From contig JAUZOB010000012.1 in assembly GCA_030706665.1 (NCBI GenBank), positions 1-22,132 on the forward strand: a stretch of 22,132 nucleotides of DNA, given 5' to 3'. Origin of the DNA: Bacteroidota bacterium (GTDB taxonomy: Bacteria > Bacteroidota > Bacteroidia > Bacteroidales > Prolixibacteraceae). The notes under the pieces were generated by a model. It saw only the letters and a program-made list of their open reading frames with translations. It was not told the origin of the DNA and made no database searches. Position 1 is the first letter of the stretch; each line of letters starts with the position of its first letter. Of this stretch, positions 6,933-14,239 are shown piece after piece. A program made the translations under genes and the position numbers.

Positions 6933-8021
6933 ATGAGTAAAAGAATTTATACTGTAGTAAAAGGGACGGGAAGTTGTATTCCGGATTTAGTAGTTAAGAA
7001 TGATCATTTTCTGACATATAATTTTTTTGATCCGGCTACCCGAAAAGCTTTTGAACGCTCGAATGAAGACATCATCAAAAAATTCAGAGAGATTACCAAT
7101 ATTGAAGAAAGACGTTGGGCCCGAGAGGACCAGATGACTTCTGATTTGGCTGTTATTGCCGCTGAAGAAGCGTTGCAGGCTGCCGGGGTTGATCGTGAAA
7201 GTATTGATTTCATTATCGTAGGTCATAATTTCGGGGATGTGAAGAAGGGTTGCAATCGCGTGCAGACCTTGCCATCTGTTTCCAATCGTGTTAAAGCCAA
7301 ATTGGGAATTCATAATCCGATGTCGATTACTCACGATGTAATTAATGGTTGTCCTAGTTGGGTTACGGCTCTTGTTGTTGCAGATGCTTATATCAGAACC
7401 GGGGATTATAAACGCGGTCTTGTTATTGGTGCTGACGTTAATTCAAGAGTGAGCGACCCTCATGACAGAGATACAATGATCTTCTCTGACGGAGCAGGTG
7501 CTGTTCTTGTTGAGGGGGTAGAAAGCGAAACTCCGGTGGGTATCTTGTCGCATGTGGGCAGGTCTGATTCTTTGCCCTATCAGGAAATGCTTAAATTGGA
7601 TAAATCTTATAATGACGAATACGAGAGAAAAGAAGATCTCTTTATCCGTATGCAGGGACATAAACTCTATGTTTATGCTTTGAGTACTGTTCCTTCGGTT
7701 GTGAAAGAGAGTCTTGATAAGGCCGGTTTGGACATCCAACACGTTAATAAGGTCTTGATTCATCAGGCTAATGAGAAGATGGATGAGGCTATTCTGGAAC
7801 GACTTTTTAAACTTTATAAGGTTAAAGGAGATGTGAAAGCGATTATGCCTATGAGTATTAAGGCGCTTGGAAATACTTCTTCTGCTACTATTCCTACACT
7901 GTGGAATCTTGTCCTGAAAGGTAAGATTGAAGGTCATGAGATTAAGAGCGGAGATAACCTGGTAATTTGCTCTGTAGGTGGCGGGATGAATATCAACTCT
8001 GTAGTTTACAGAGTTCCGTAA
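6933..8021 (+). CDS. 3-oxoacyl-ACP synthase III (FabH/KASIII) family protein
   Basis: This thiolase-fold condensing enzyme has the full Cys-His-Asn triad of ketoacyl-ACP synthase III: C140 in INGCPSWV, H277 in LIHQAN and N314 in ALGNTSSAT. FSDGAGAVL (184-192) and the C-terminal glycine loop VGGGMNINSVVY (348-359) are also present. At 362 aa it is longer than standard FabH (about 320 aa). Extra residues lie near the N-terminus (about 25-65), and NGCPSW replaces the usual ACSG around the nucleophile. It is therefore probably a divergent paralogue rather than the housekeeping FabH. It starts 9 nt after the end of lpxH and should be co-transcribed with it, which hints at acyl-chain supply for an envelope lipid. 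That role is inference only. Confidence 0.88.
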   Translation: MSKRIYTVVKGTGSCIPDLVVKNDHFLTYNFFDPATRKAFERSNEDIIKKFREITNIEERRWAREDQMTSDLAVIAAEEALQAAGVDRESIDFIIVGHNFGDVKKGCNRVQTLPSVSNRVKAKLGIHNPMSITHDVINGCPSWVTALVVADAYIRTGDYKRGLVIGADVNSRVSDPHDRDTMIFSDGAGAVLVEGVESETPVGILSHVGRSDSLPYQEMLKLDKSYNDEYERKEDLFIRMQGHKLYVYALSTVPSVVKESLDKAGLDIQHVNKVLIHQANEKMDEAILERLFKLYKVKGDVKAIMPMSIKALGNTSSATIPTLWNLVLKGKIEGHEIKSGDNLVICSVGGGMNINSVVYRVP

Positions 8022-8043
8022 TGAATATTTTTACAATCGATAT

Positions 8044-8075
8044 AAAAAGGCTGAATCTGTGATTCAGCCTTTTTT
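8044..8075 (+). terminator. Intrinsic terminator of the lpxH-KASIII operon
   Basis: A perfect 14-bp inverted repeat (8044-8057 with 8061-8074) has a 3-nt loop and is GC-rich at its core (GGCTGAATC/GATTCAGCC). It ends in six T, 23 nt after the stop codon. Confidence 0.92.
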
Positions 8076-8225
8076 ATTTTTGATTTATCCGATTCTGAAA
8101 ATGATTGGAAAGGTGATTTTGCATTAGAATGGCAAAGGTGCATTGGGGGATTAAATCTTTTGATGAAAAATATATTGTTAATTCTTTTTTTCTTAATCAA
8201 CAATAAGTATATTCCATTATTCTTT

Positions 8226-8233
8226 TATGTTTG
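8226..8233 (+). promoter_or_regulatory. Candidate -7 element for the small membrane protein gene
   Basis: TATGTTTG fits TAnnTTTG and lies about 47 nt before the ATG at 8280. No TTG is found at the expected -33 distance, so support is limited. Confidence 0.35.
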
Positions 8234-8279
8234 ACTGTATCTATTCTTTTTTTATAACGTAGGTCATAGAAAAGGTGTG

Positions 8280-8528
8280 ATGAAATATAATGCAATGAAG
8301 CCTTTGTATTTGATAATGGGGGTTTTAGGTGCCGGATATGGAGTCTTTGGCCTTATAAACCTTTCAGGACAGGATGTTTGGTTCTATCTTGTTGTGATCA
8401 TGGTCGGCCTCTATTTTGTTGAGCGGGTATTTGAGGATCTTGTTTCAGAAAATCTAAATATGTTCATCCGTTTCCTTATTTTGGCCCTTGCCGGTTTATT
8501 CTTGTTCTTGTATTATTCTGCACGTTAA
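8280..8528 (+). CDS. Small three-helix inner-membrane protein of unknown function
   Basis: I do not recognise this 82-aa protein (from the ATG at 8280; an ATG at 8295 is an alternative start giving MKPLYLIMG). It is almost entirely hydrophobic. Three likely membrane segments run roughly over LYLIMGVLGAGYGVFGLINL, VWFYLVVIMVGLYFVERVF and MFIRFLILALAGLFLFLYY. A short acidic linker (EDLVSENLN) lies between the second and third. It ends with SAR just after the last helix. AAAGG at 8271-8275 may help initiation at 8280. It is a single gene, convergent with clpX and separated from it by a strong terminator. The open frame, the fit to membrane-protein composition and the start context argue that it is real, but there is no functional clue. 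Confidence 0.7.
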   Translation: MKYNAMKPLYLIMGVLGAGYGVFGLINLSGQDVWFYLVVIMVGLYFVERVFEDLVSENLNMFIRFLILALAGLFLFLYYSAR

Positions 8529-8624
8529 GGAATGGGATGATGCTTTTTTTTGTCATTTCTCCCCTGCTTTTTTTTAAGATGAGTTTTATCGGAAAGGTTA
8601 AGATTGGCTGATGTTGAGCAGGTG

Positions 8625-8674
8625 AAAAAAAGGACAGGTCCGATTTTAGCAATGTAAAATCGGACCTGTCCTTT
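8625..8674 (-). terminator. Intrinsic terminator of the clpP-clpX transcript
   Basis: A perfect 20-bp inverted repeat (8629-8648 with 8655-8674) has a 6-nt loop. On the minus strand it is followed by a run of U (complement of the A run from 8625). It lies 17 nt after the clpX stop. The plus strand lacks a U-run, so it mainly serves clpX. Confidence 0.92.
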
Positions 8675-8691
8675 ATATTGAAATCAATCAT

Positions 8692-9903
8692 TTAGCTTGC
8701 TTTTAATCGCTGAGCATCCTGAGAGCTCATTTTCTCTTCTGCATAGCTCCGGGTAATGACCATGCTTGGTTTGTCATCGGATGGCATCTCAAACATAGCG
8801 TCGATCATGATGGTTTCGCAAATTGATCTTAATCCGCGGGCGCCAAGTTTAAATTCGACTGCTTTATCAACAATATAATCAAGTGCTTCTTCTTCGAAAG
8901 TAAGTTCTACACCGTCAAGTTCGAAGAGTTTGATGTATTGCTTGATGATTGCATTTTTGGGTTGAACCAGAATTCTGCGCAGGGTGCTGTTGTCGAGAGG
9001 GTCAAGATGAGCAAGAATAGGAAGGCGACCGATAATTTCCGGAATCAGTCCGTAAGATCTCAGGTCTTGCGGATTGATATATTGCAGAAGATTCTCACGA
9101 TCGATTAGTGTTGCATCTTTACTTGCTCCATAACCGATAACCCGTGTGTTCATTCTGTTGGCAATCTTGCGTTCGATCCCTTCAAATGCTCCACCGCATA
9201 CGAAAAGAATATTCTTTGTATTTACCGGGATCATCTTCTGTTCCGGGTGTTTTCTTCCTCCCTGGGGCGGAACATTCACAATGGCACCTTCAAGCAGTTT
9301 TAAGAGTCCTTGTTGGACTCCTTCACCGGAGACATCTCTGGTGATTGATGGATTGTCTCCTTTTCGGGCGATTTTATCAATTTCGTCGATGAATACGATA
9401 CCTCGTTCCGCAGCTTCTACATCATAGTCTGCTGCCTGTAAAAGGCGGGTCAGAATGCTTTCGATGTCTTCACCTACATATCCTGCTTCGGTAAGGACCG
9501 TTGCATCAACAATTGTGAAGGGCACATGAAGCATACGGGCAATGGTTCTTGCCAATAAAGTTTTTCCGGTACCGGTTTCTCCGACGAGAATAATATTTGA
9601 TTTTTCGATCTCGGTATCGTCATCTGATTTTTGAGAAAGTCGTTTGTAGTGGTTGTAAACAGCAACTGAAAGTACTTTTTTAGCCTGATCCTGACCAATA
9701 ACGTATTGTTCGAGGAACGCTTTGATTTCAGTTGGTTTCATTAATTTAATACCACTAAGGTCGAACGTACTTTTCTTACGGAATTCTTCTTCAACAATAG
9801 AGTGGGCCTGTTCGGCACAACGGTCGCATATGTGACCTTCCATGCCGGCAATTAACAGGTCAACGTCTTTCCTGTCTCTTCCGCAAAATGAGCATTTGTC
9901 CAT
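8692..9903 (-). CDS. clpX: ATP-dependent Clp protease ATP-binding subunit ClpX
   Basis: ClpX is the hexameric AAA+ unfoldase that feeds substrates to ClpP. The 403-aa protein starts with the C4 zinc-binding domain (C4, C7, C26, C29). Then come Walker A GETGTGKT (108-115), the GYVGE pore loop (141-145), Walker B IVFIDEIDK (169-177) and the RKH pore loop (217-219). The ClpP-docking loop reads IGY (256-258) where E. coli has IGF. The gene begins 5 nt after the clpP stop, so the two are transcribed together, and it ends in a strong terminator. There are no missing motifs. Confidence 0.98.
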   Translation of the reverse strand: MDKCSFCGRDRKDVDLLIAGMEGHICDRCAEQAHSIVEEEFRKKSTFDLSGIKLMKPTEIKAFLEQYVIGQDQAKKVLSVAVYNHYKRLSQKSDDDTEIEKSNIILVGETGTGKTLLARTIARMLHVPFTIVDATVLTEAGYVGEDIESILTRLLQAADYDVEAAERGIVFIDEIDKIARKGDNPSITRDVSGEGVQQGLLKLLEGAIVNVPPQGGRKHPEQKMIPVNTKNILFVCGGAFEGIERKIANRMNTRVIGYGASKDATLIDRENLLQYINPQDLRSYGLIPEIIGRLPILAHLDPLDNSTLRRILVQPKNAIIKQYIKLFELDGVELTFEEEALDYIVDKAVEFKLGARGLRSICETIMIDAMFEMPSDDKPSMVITRSYAEEKMSSQDAQRLKAS

Positions 9904-9908
9904 ACTTC

Positions 9909-10586
9909 TTATTTGTGTTCTTTAATTAGAATTTCGTCAATCATCCCGTATTCTTTTGCTTCTTCTGCTGTCATCCAGTAGTCGCGGTCAGAATCCTTTT
10001 CTACTAAATCATAAGGTTTGCCGGTATGAGAGGCGATGATTTCATATAACTCTTTCTTGAGTTTCATGATTTCACGGGCTGTTATCTCAATATCCGAAGC
10101 CTGTCCCTGTACTCCACCCATGGGCTGGTGTATCATGATTCTTGAATGTTTCAGTGCGCAACGTTTTCCTGCAGCTCCGGCAGTTAATAAGACCGCTCCC
10201 ATCGAAGCTGCCATTCCGGTACAAATGGTTGCAACATCCGAAGAGATAAACTGCATCGTGTCGTAGATTCCCAACCCGGCATATACTGATCCGCCCGGAG
10301 TGTTAAAATAGATTTGGATGTCTTTGTTGGGTTCTGTAGAGTCTAAGAATAGCAGCTGTGCCTGGATAATGTTTGCAACATAATCATCGATCGGAACTCC
10401 AAGAAAAATAATCCTATCCATCATCAGACGGGAGAATACATCCATTGTGGCAATGTTTAGCTGACGTTCCTCAATAATAGTCGGTGAAATGTAATTTGAA
10501 AACGCTGAATTGTACTTGTGTAAAGTTAAACTGCTAATTCCCAGATTACTGGTTGCATATTTTTTAAATTCATTTGAGTAGTCCAT
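9909..10586 (-). CDS. clpP: ATP-dependent Clp protease proteolytic subunit ClpP
   Basis: ClpP is the serine peptidase that forms the two-ring degradation chamber docked by ClpX. The 225-aa protein has the catalytic triad S128 (GMAASMGA), H153 (MIHQPMGG) and D202 (RDYWM). About 35 residues precede the conserved core, consistent with a processed or flexible N-terminus. Its ATG lies only 15 nt beyond the U-rich tail of the tig-clpP hairpin and there is no Shine-Dalgarno. There is thus little room for a separate promoter below the hairpin; expression must come from readthrough or from a promoter overlapping it. clpX follows after 5 nt. Confidence 0.98.
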   Translation of the reverse strand: MDYSNEFKKYATSNLGISSLTLHKYNSAFSNYISPTIIEERQLNIATMDVFSRLMMDRIIFLGVPIDDYVANIIQAQLLFLDSTEPNKDIQIYFNTPGGSVYAGLGIYDTMQFISSDVATICTGMAASMGAVLLTAGAAGKRCALKHSRIMIHQPMGGVQGQASDIEITAREIMKLKKELYEIIASHTGKPYDLVEKDSDRDYWMTAEEAKEYGMIDEILIKEHK

Positions 10587-10600
10587 GTGAGTCTTATTTA

Positions 10601-10667
10601 AAAATAAAAAACTTTGCAGGAAGAATTCATTTTACCATAAAGGTATTTGAACACTTCCTACAAAGTT
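10601..10667 (-). terminator. Terminator/attenuator hairpin between tig and clpP
   Basis: On the minus strand a 14-bp stem (10654-10667 with 10610-10623, one imperfect pair) closes a 30-nt loop that contains a smaller TACC/GGTA stem. It is followed by TTTTTATTTTT. It lies 36 nt after the tig stop and its tail ends 15 nt before the clpP start. The octamer TAACTTTG (minus strand, 10661-10668), a match to the -7 consensus, overlaps its 5' arm. Confidence 0.75.
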
Positions 10668-10702
10668 AATAAAATGTGCAATATCCTGGAAAGGCTTTGA
10701 AC

Positions 10703-12043
10703 TTATTCTTTTTTAAAGAGCTTGTTAAATTCTTCCTGGTCAACTTCTTTATTCTCAATAGTTACTTTCTCTCTGATGCAAGCAAGTACTTTTTCTTCTT
10801 CTTTGCGTTGGAAGAGACGGTGACGATCTTCTTCTTTCTGAAGGAGCTGATTTGAATAGTTTTCAATGTACTCTTCAGGTATGTTGAAGATGCCATACTG
10901 TTGGAATTGTGAAAGAGCTGCCGCTTTTGCCATCTCTTTGATTTCTTCCTCAGCTACTTTGATCTCATTCTCTGTAACGATGGTGTTTTTAATTAACTGC
11001 CATTTCAGATCTTTTGCAAAGTTTTCGAAATCTGATTCGATTTGCTCTTCGGTAAGGTCTTTGTTAGTAACCTTTAACCAACGTTTTAGGAATGCAGTTG
11101 GAAGTTCGAATTTGAATTTCTCAACCAATGTGTCGCGGGTATCGATCAGAAAACGATAATCGCTTGAGCTGTTTAAGCTGCTGGAAAGACCTTCGCGAAT
11201 TTTGTTCTTGAATTCTTCCAGTGTAGTGATAGAATCATCACCATATACTTTCTTGAAAAGCTCTTCGTTTACTTCTGCTGTGATAAATTCGTTGATCTTT
11301 TTGATGGTGAAGCTGCATTCGCCTTCAATTTTTTCAGCTTCTGGTTTTTCAATCTTCAGCATGTGTGCAAGTTCCTGAGCGTTCGGGAATGCTTTGCGGA
11401 TATCGAAGGTGATCGTTGTTTCTACAGATGCTCCGACAAATTGACCACGAATGCTTTCGTCTGCAATAAGATCGACTGCGATTAATGTGTCTTCTGCTTT
11501 AATTGGATTTTCAACGTTAAGTTGTTCGATGTTACCTCTTACGGTAGACTTTTCAGCTACGACTTCAACTTCGTTGTTTTCGCCGAAGCGGTTGGCGTAA
11601 GCGTCTATCTGTCGATTTACAAGATCATCGTCAACGTTGATTGTGTAAAATGGAAGTTTATTTCTTTTGTCTAAAGAGACTTTTACTTCAGGAGCGACAG
11701 CGATGTCGAATACGAATTCGAAGTCTTCGTCTTTATCCCAATCAATAACTTTTTGTTGCTCTTCATTGGGAAGTGGCTCGCCAAGGATGTTTAATTTTTC
11801 GTCAATAAGATACTTCGTGAGTTCGTTGCTCAGAAGTTTGTTGACTTCGTCAACAAGGACATGCTTACCATACATTTTTTTGATGAGGCTTGCAGGAACT
11901 TTACCGGGACGAAATCCAGGCACATTAGCTTTTTTCCTGTGATCGTTAAGAGTTGCCTTAACTGTAGCTTCATAATCTGCCTTCGCGATACTAACTTTTA
12001 TAACGCCATTCAGTTCGTCGATGTTTTCCTTGATGATGTTCAT
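10703..12043 (-). CDS. tig: Trigger factor (ribosome-associated chaperone)
   Basis: Trigger factor binds ribosomal protein uL23 at the exit tunnel and shields nascent chains. The 446-aa protein has the ribosome-binding signature GFRPGKVP (43-50) in its N-terminal domain and FEFVFDIAVAPEVKV (108-122) leading into the PPIase-like domain. A long charged helical C-terminal domain rich in Glu and Lys completes the chaperone cradle. The PPIase region (about 150-250) looks divergent, as is common in this phylum. It precedes clpP and clpX in the order common across bacteria, but a terminator hairpin follows it. I saw no clear promoter in the 80 nt before its ATG. Confidence 0.95.
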   Translation of the reverse strand: MNIIKENIDELNGVIKVSIAKADYEATVKATLNDHRKKANVPGFRPGKVPASLIKKMYGKHVLVDEVNKLLSNELTKYLIDEKLNILGEPLPNEEQQKVIDWDKDEDFEFVFDIAVAPEVKVSLDKRNKLPFYTINVDDDLVNRQIDAYANRFGENNEVEVVAEKSTVRGNIEQLNVENPIKAEDTLIAVDLIADESIRGQFVGASVETTITFDIRKAFPNAQELAHMLKIEKPEAEKIEGECSFTIKKINEFITAEVNEELFKKVYGDDSITTLEEFKNKIREGLSSSLNSSSDYRFLIDTRDTLVEKFKFELPTAFLKRWLKVTNKDLTEEQIESDFENFAKDLKWQLIKNTIVTENEIKVAEEEIKEMAKAAALSQFQQYGIFNIPEEYIENYSNQLLQKEEDRHRLFQRKEEEKVLACIREKVTIENKEVDQEEFNKLFKKE

Positions 12044-12124
12044 AATTGTTTACTTAAACATTGTAAAATGCTAAAAGAGCGGTGACAAGAAGAAGTAATT
12101 CGTCATTCCTGCTCCTGATTACCT

Positions 12125-12168
12125 AAAAAACCGCTTGTCTCTCAGAATCTGAAAGTGCAAAGCGGTTT
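12125..12168 (-). terminator. Intrinsic terminator after tRNA-Leu
   Basis: On the minus strand AAACCGCTT (12160-12168) pairs perfectly with AAGCGGTTT (12128-12136) and is followed by a run of U (complement of A 12125-12130). The loop contains a further short TCAGA/TCTGA helix. It starts 9 nt after the tRNA 3' end. Confidence 0.85.
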
Positions 12169-12176
12169 GAATTGAG

Positions 12177-12258
12177 TGCGGATGAAGGGACTCGAACCCC
12201 CACGCCGTGAGGCACCAGATCCTAAGTCTGGCGCGGCTACCAATTACGCCACATCCGC
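12177..12258 (-). tRNA. tRNA-Leu (anticodon UAG)
   Basis: The minus strand folds as a class II tRNA. The 7-bp acceptor stem is GCGGATG/CATCCGC, with discriminator A at 12177. The anticodon arm is CCAGA-CTTAGGA-TCTGG, giving UAG, which reads CUN leucine codons. A long variable arm (TGCCTCACGGCGT) and the T arm GGGGGTTCGAGTCCC are present. CCA is not encoded, as is usual in Bacteroidota. It has its own promoter and terminator. Confidence 0.97.
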
Positions 12259-12276
12259 TTTTATTTTTAAGCGGTG

Positions 12277-12305
12277 CAAATATAGTGATTTTTTTTATTC
12301 TGCAA
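12277..12305 (-). promoter_or_regulatory. Promoter of tRNA-Leu
   Basis: On the minus strand TTG (12303-12305), an 18-nt spacer and TATATTTG (12277-12284) match the Bacteroidota promoter consensus. They place the start site about 10-12 nt upstream of the mature tRNA 5' end. Confidence 0.7.
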
Positions 12306-12338
12306 TGTTTTGCTATAAAAACGTAAAATTTTTTGCAG

Positions 12339-13112
12339 CTATTCTTTTTTGTCTGTTTTTAGTTGTGCGTGAGCAATGCGGTCTCTGTTTTTCCTTAGCT
12401 CGAAATTCTGTCCAAGATATACTCTTCTTACATCTTCGTCTTGTGCAAGTTCTTCAGCTGTGCCGGCTTTCAGTATTGAACCTTCAAATAGAAGATAGGA
12501 TCTGTCGGTGATGGCCAATGTTTCATGAACGTTGTGGTCGGTAATTAATATCCCGATGTTCTTGTCTTTTAGCGAATATACGATGTGCTGAATGTCTTCC
12601 ACTGCAATGGGGTCGACTCCTGCAAAAGGTTCGTCAAGAAGAATAAATTTAGGGTTGATGGCAAGAGCACGGGCGATTTCTGTTCTTCGCCTTTCTCCTC
12701 CGGAAAGCTGAATCCCTTTGCTTTTGCGAATGTGTTGTAATCCGAATTCGTCAAGCAAAGACTCAAGTTTCTCTTTTTGATATTCTTTTGAGAAATCGGT
12801 CATCTCCAATACCGATCTGATATTGTCTTCAACGCTCATTTGACGGAATACGGAAGCTTCTTGTGCCAGATATCCGATTCCTTTCTGAGCTCTTTTGTAA
12901 ACCGGTTGAGAGGTTATTTCTTCATTGTCAAGGAAAATTTGTCCTCCGTTGGGACGGATTAGTCCTACAATCATATAGAATGAAGTGGTTTTTCCGGCTC
13001 CGTTTGGCCCTAATAATCCTACAATTTCTCCCTGGTCAACGTGGATTGAAACACCTTTGACAACTGTACGTTTCTTGTATTTCTTTATAATATTCTCTGC
13101 TCTGAGTCTCAT
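12339..13112 (-). CDS. lptB: LPS export ABC transporter ATP-binding protein LptB
   Basis: LptB is the cytoplasmic ATPase of the LptB2FGC complex, which extracts LPS from the inner membrane and pushes it across the periplasm. The 257-aa protein has Walker A GPNGAGKT (35-42), the Q-loop Q84, the ABC signature LSGGE (136-140), Walker B FILLDEP (156-162) and the switch H193 (ITDHNVHETL). The strong LptB-like features are the short single-domain form, IGYLAQEASVFRQMSVEDNI after the Walker A segment, and FAGVDPIAVEDIQ after Walker B. A short basic C-terminal extension follows. It lies 59 bp after tatC on the same strand; tRNA-Leu is downstream under its own promoter. No clear terminator for lptB was seen. 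Confidence 0.93.
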   Translation of the reverse strand: MRLRAENIIKKYKKRTVVKGVSIHVDQGEIVGLLGPNGAGKTTSFYMIVGLIRPNGGQIFLDNEEITSQPVYKRAQKGIGYLAQEASVFRQMSVEDNIRSVLEMTDFSKEYQKEKLESLLDEFGLQHIRKSKGIQLSGGERRRTEIARALAINPKFILLDEPFAGVDPIAVEDIQHIVYSLKDKNIGILITDHNVHETLAITDRSYLLFEGSILKAGTAEELAQDEDVRRVYLGQNFELRKNRDRIAHAQLKTDKKE

Positions 13113-13171
13113 CTTTAGAAAATAAATGCAAGTTTAATAATCATTTTTCAAAAAGCTCATAAAGAAAAGAT

Positions 13172-14035
13172 TTAACTTTCTGCAGCTTCTCGTTTCTTGT
13201 TTATCCTGGCAGAAATATAAATGCTGATTTCATATAGTATTATTAGTGGTAGACTGACCAGTATCTGACTGACAACATCCGGAGGCGTTATGATGGCAGC
13301 AATAAAAAGCAGAATTACATAGGCATAACGACGGTAATTACGCATAAGGGCGGGCTTAAGTATACCAACTTTGCTTAAGAAGAAGGAGAGAACCGGTAAT
13401 TCAAAAACAACTCCTGTCGAGAGAGCAATCGAACAGAGCATTGACATGTATGAGCTTAATAAAAATGTGTTCTCAACAGCCGAACTGATTTCATATCCCA
13501 TGACAAACTGAAATGACATAGGAAGTATGACATAATATCCAAATGCAACTCCTAATAGAAAAAGAAATGAGGTGACGAAAGCAGCTGATGTTACATTCTT
13601 TCGTTCATTGGGGTATAATGCGGGACTAATGAATTTCCAAAATTCGTACAAGATATATGGACATGCCATTATAAGTCCGGCAACAAATGAAATCTCGATG
13701 TGAGTGGTAAATTGTCCTGCCATCTCAAGATTCTTGAATGTTACCGCTTTGGGACTCATATTTAATGAATCAATTTTAAATATTTTCCCCAGATCTGAGA
13801 AAAACCGATACGTTGCAAAATCCGGACGGGTCGGTTTGAAAATTATATAGTCAAATAGGATATTCTTTTCGATAAAAGCGACTACGGTAAAGACAATGGC
13901 AGCTAAAAGAGATCGGATTATATGCCACCGAAGTTCTTCCAAATGCTCAAGAAATGTCATCTCTGAATGTTCTTTTACTTTCTTGTTTTCTTCAGTCTCT
14001 TTTGATGAAGAAGATTTTTTATTGGATTCTGTCAT
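13172..14035 (-). CDS. tatC: Sec-independent protein translocase subunit TatC
   Basis: TatC is the inner-membrane receptor that binds twin-arginine signal peptides and recruits TatA. The 287-aa protein carries the N-terminal MTFLEHLEELR signature (26-36) and the FISPALYPNER motif (135-145), whose final Glu matches the signal-binding E103 of E. coli. Hydrophobic segments fit six membrane helices. Two features lengthen it: a 25-residue Lys/Glu/Ser-rich cytoplasmic N-terminus and a first periplasmic loop of about 45 residues (68-112). tatA is not adjacent. tatC and lptB are close enough to share a transcript. A -7-like TATCTTTG lies upstream at 14105-14112. Confidence 0.96.
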   Translation of the reverse strand: MTESNKKSSSSKETEENKKVKEHSEMTFLEHLEELRWHIIRSLLAAIVFTVVAFIEKNILFDYIIFKPTRPDFATYRFFSDLGKIFKIDSLNMSPKAVTFKNLEMAGQFTTHIEISFVAGLIMACPYILYEFWKFISPALYPNERKNVTSAAFVTSFLFLLGVAFGYYVILPMSFQFVMGYEISSAVENTFLLSSYMSMLCSIALSTGVVFELPVLSFFLSKVGILKPALMRNYRRYAYVILLFIAAIITPPDVVSQILVSLPLIILYEISIYISARINKKREAAES

Positions 14036-14104
14036 TAGGAATTTGTTTGTGATTTGATTTTTTTTCTAACTTTAAATTCAAAAGGACTCTGTCAATTTTC
14101 ATGA

Positions 14105-14112
14105 CAAAGATA
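14105..14112 (-). promoter_or_regulatory. Candidate -7 element of tatC-lptB
   Basis: TATCTTTG on the minus strand fits TAnnTTTG and lies 70 nt before the tatC start. A -33 TTG at normal spacing was not found. Confidence 0.4.
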
Positions 14113-14147
14113 AAACTGTTGTTGAATTTTTAATCGGAGAATGATAA

Positions 14148-14176
14148 TTGATAATCCTTAATTTGCGTTAGTTTTG
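14148..14176 (+). promoter_or_regulatory. Promoter of recQ
   Basis: TTG (14148-14150), an 18-nt spacer and TAGTTTTG (14169-14176) match the Bacteroidota consensus. A start near 14182 would give a leader of about 58 nt that contains the hairpin at 14193-14222. Confidence 0.6.
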
Positions 14177-14192
14177 AAATTGTCGGGGTAAA

Positions 14193-14222
14193 AGGTTCCG
14201 TAATGGAGCCTGTAATTTTTTT
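14193..14222 (+). terminator. Terminator-like hairpin in the recQ leader
   Basis: AGGTTCC (14193-14199) pairs with GGAGCCT (14205-14211, one G·U) around a 5-nt loop, and GTAA plus seven T follow. The short stem and the 4-nt gap before the U-run make it a weaker terminator than the others here. It lies 17 nt before the recQ ATG, where it could act as an attenuator. Confidence 0.45.
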
Positions 14223-14239
14223 GTGGTAATATATAAAGA

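Noticed and set aside
12176..12511. Plus-strand open frame of 111 codons over the tRNA-Leu and the lptB end
   Set aside because: It runs through the tRNA gene and antisense to lptB; the translation shows no domain.
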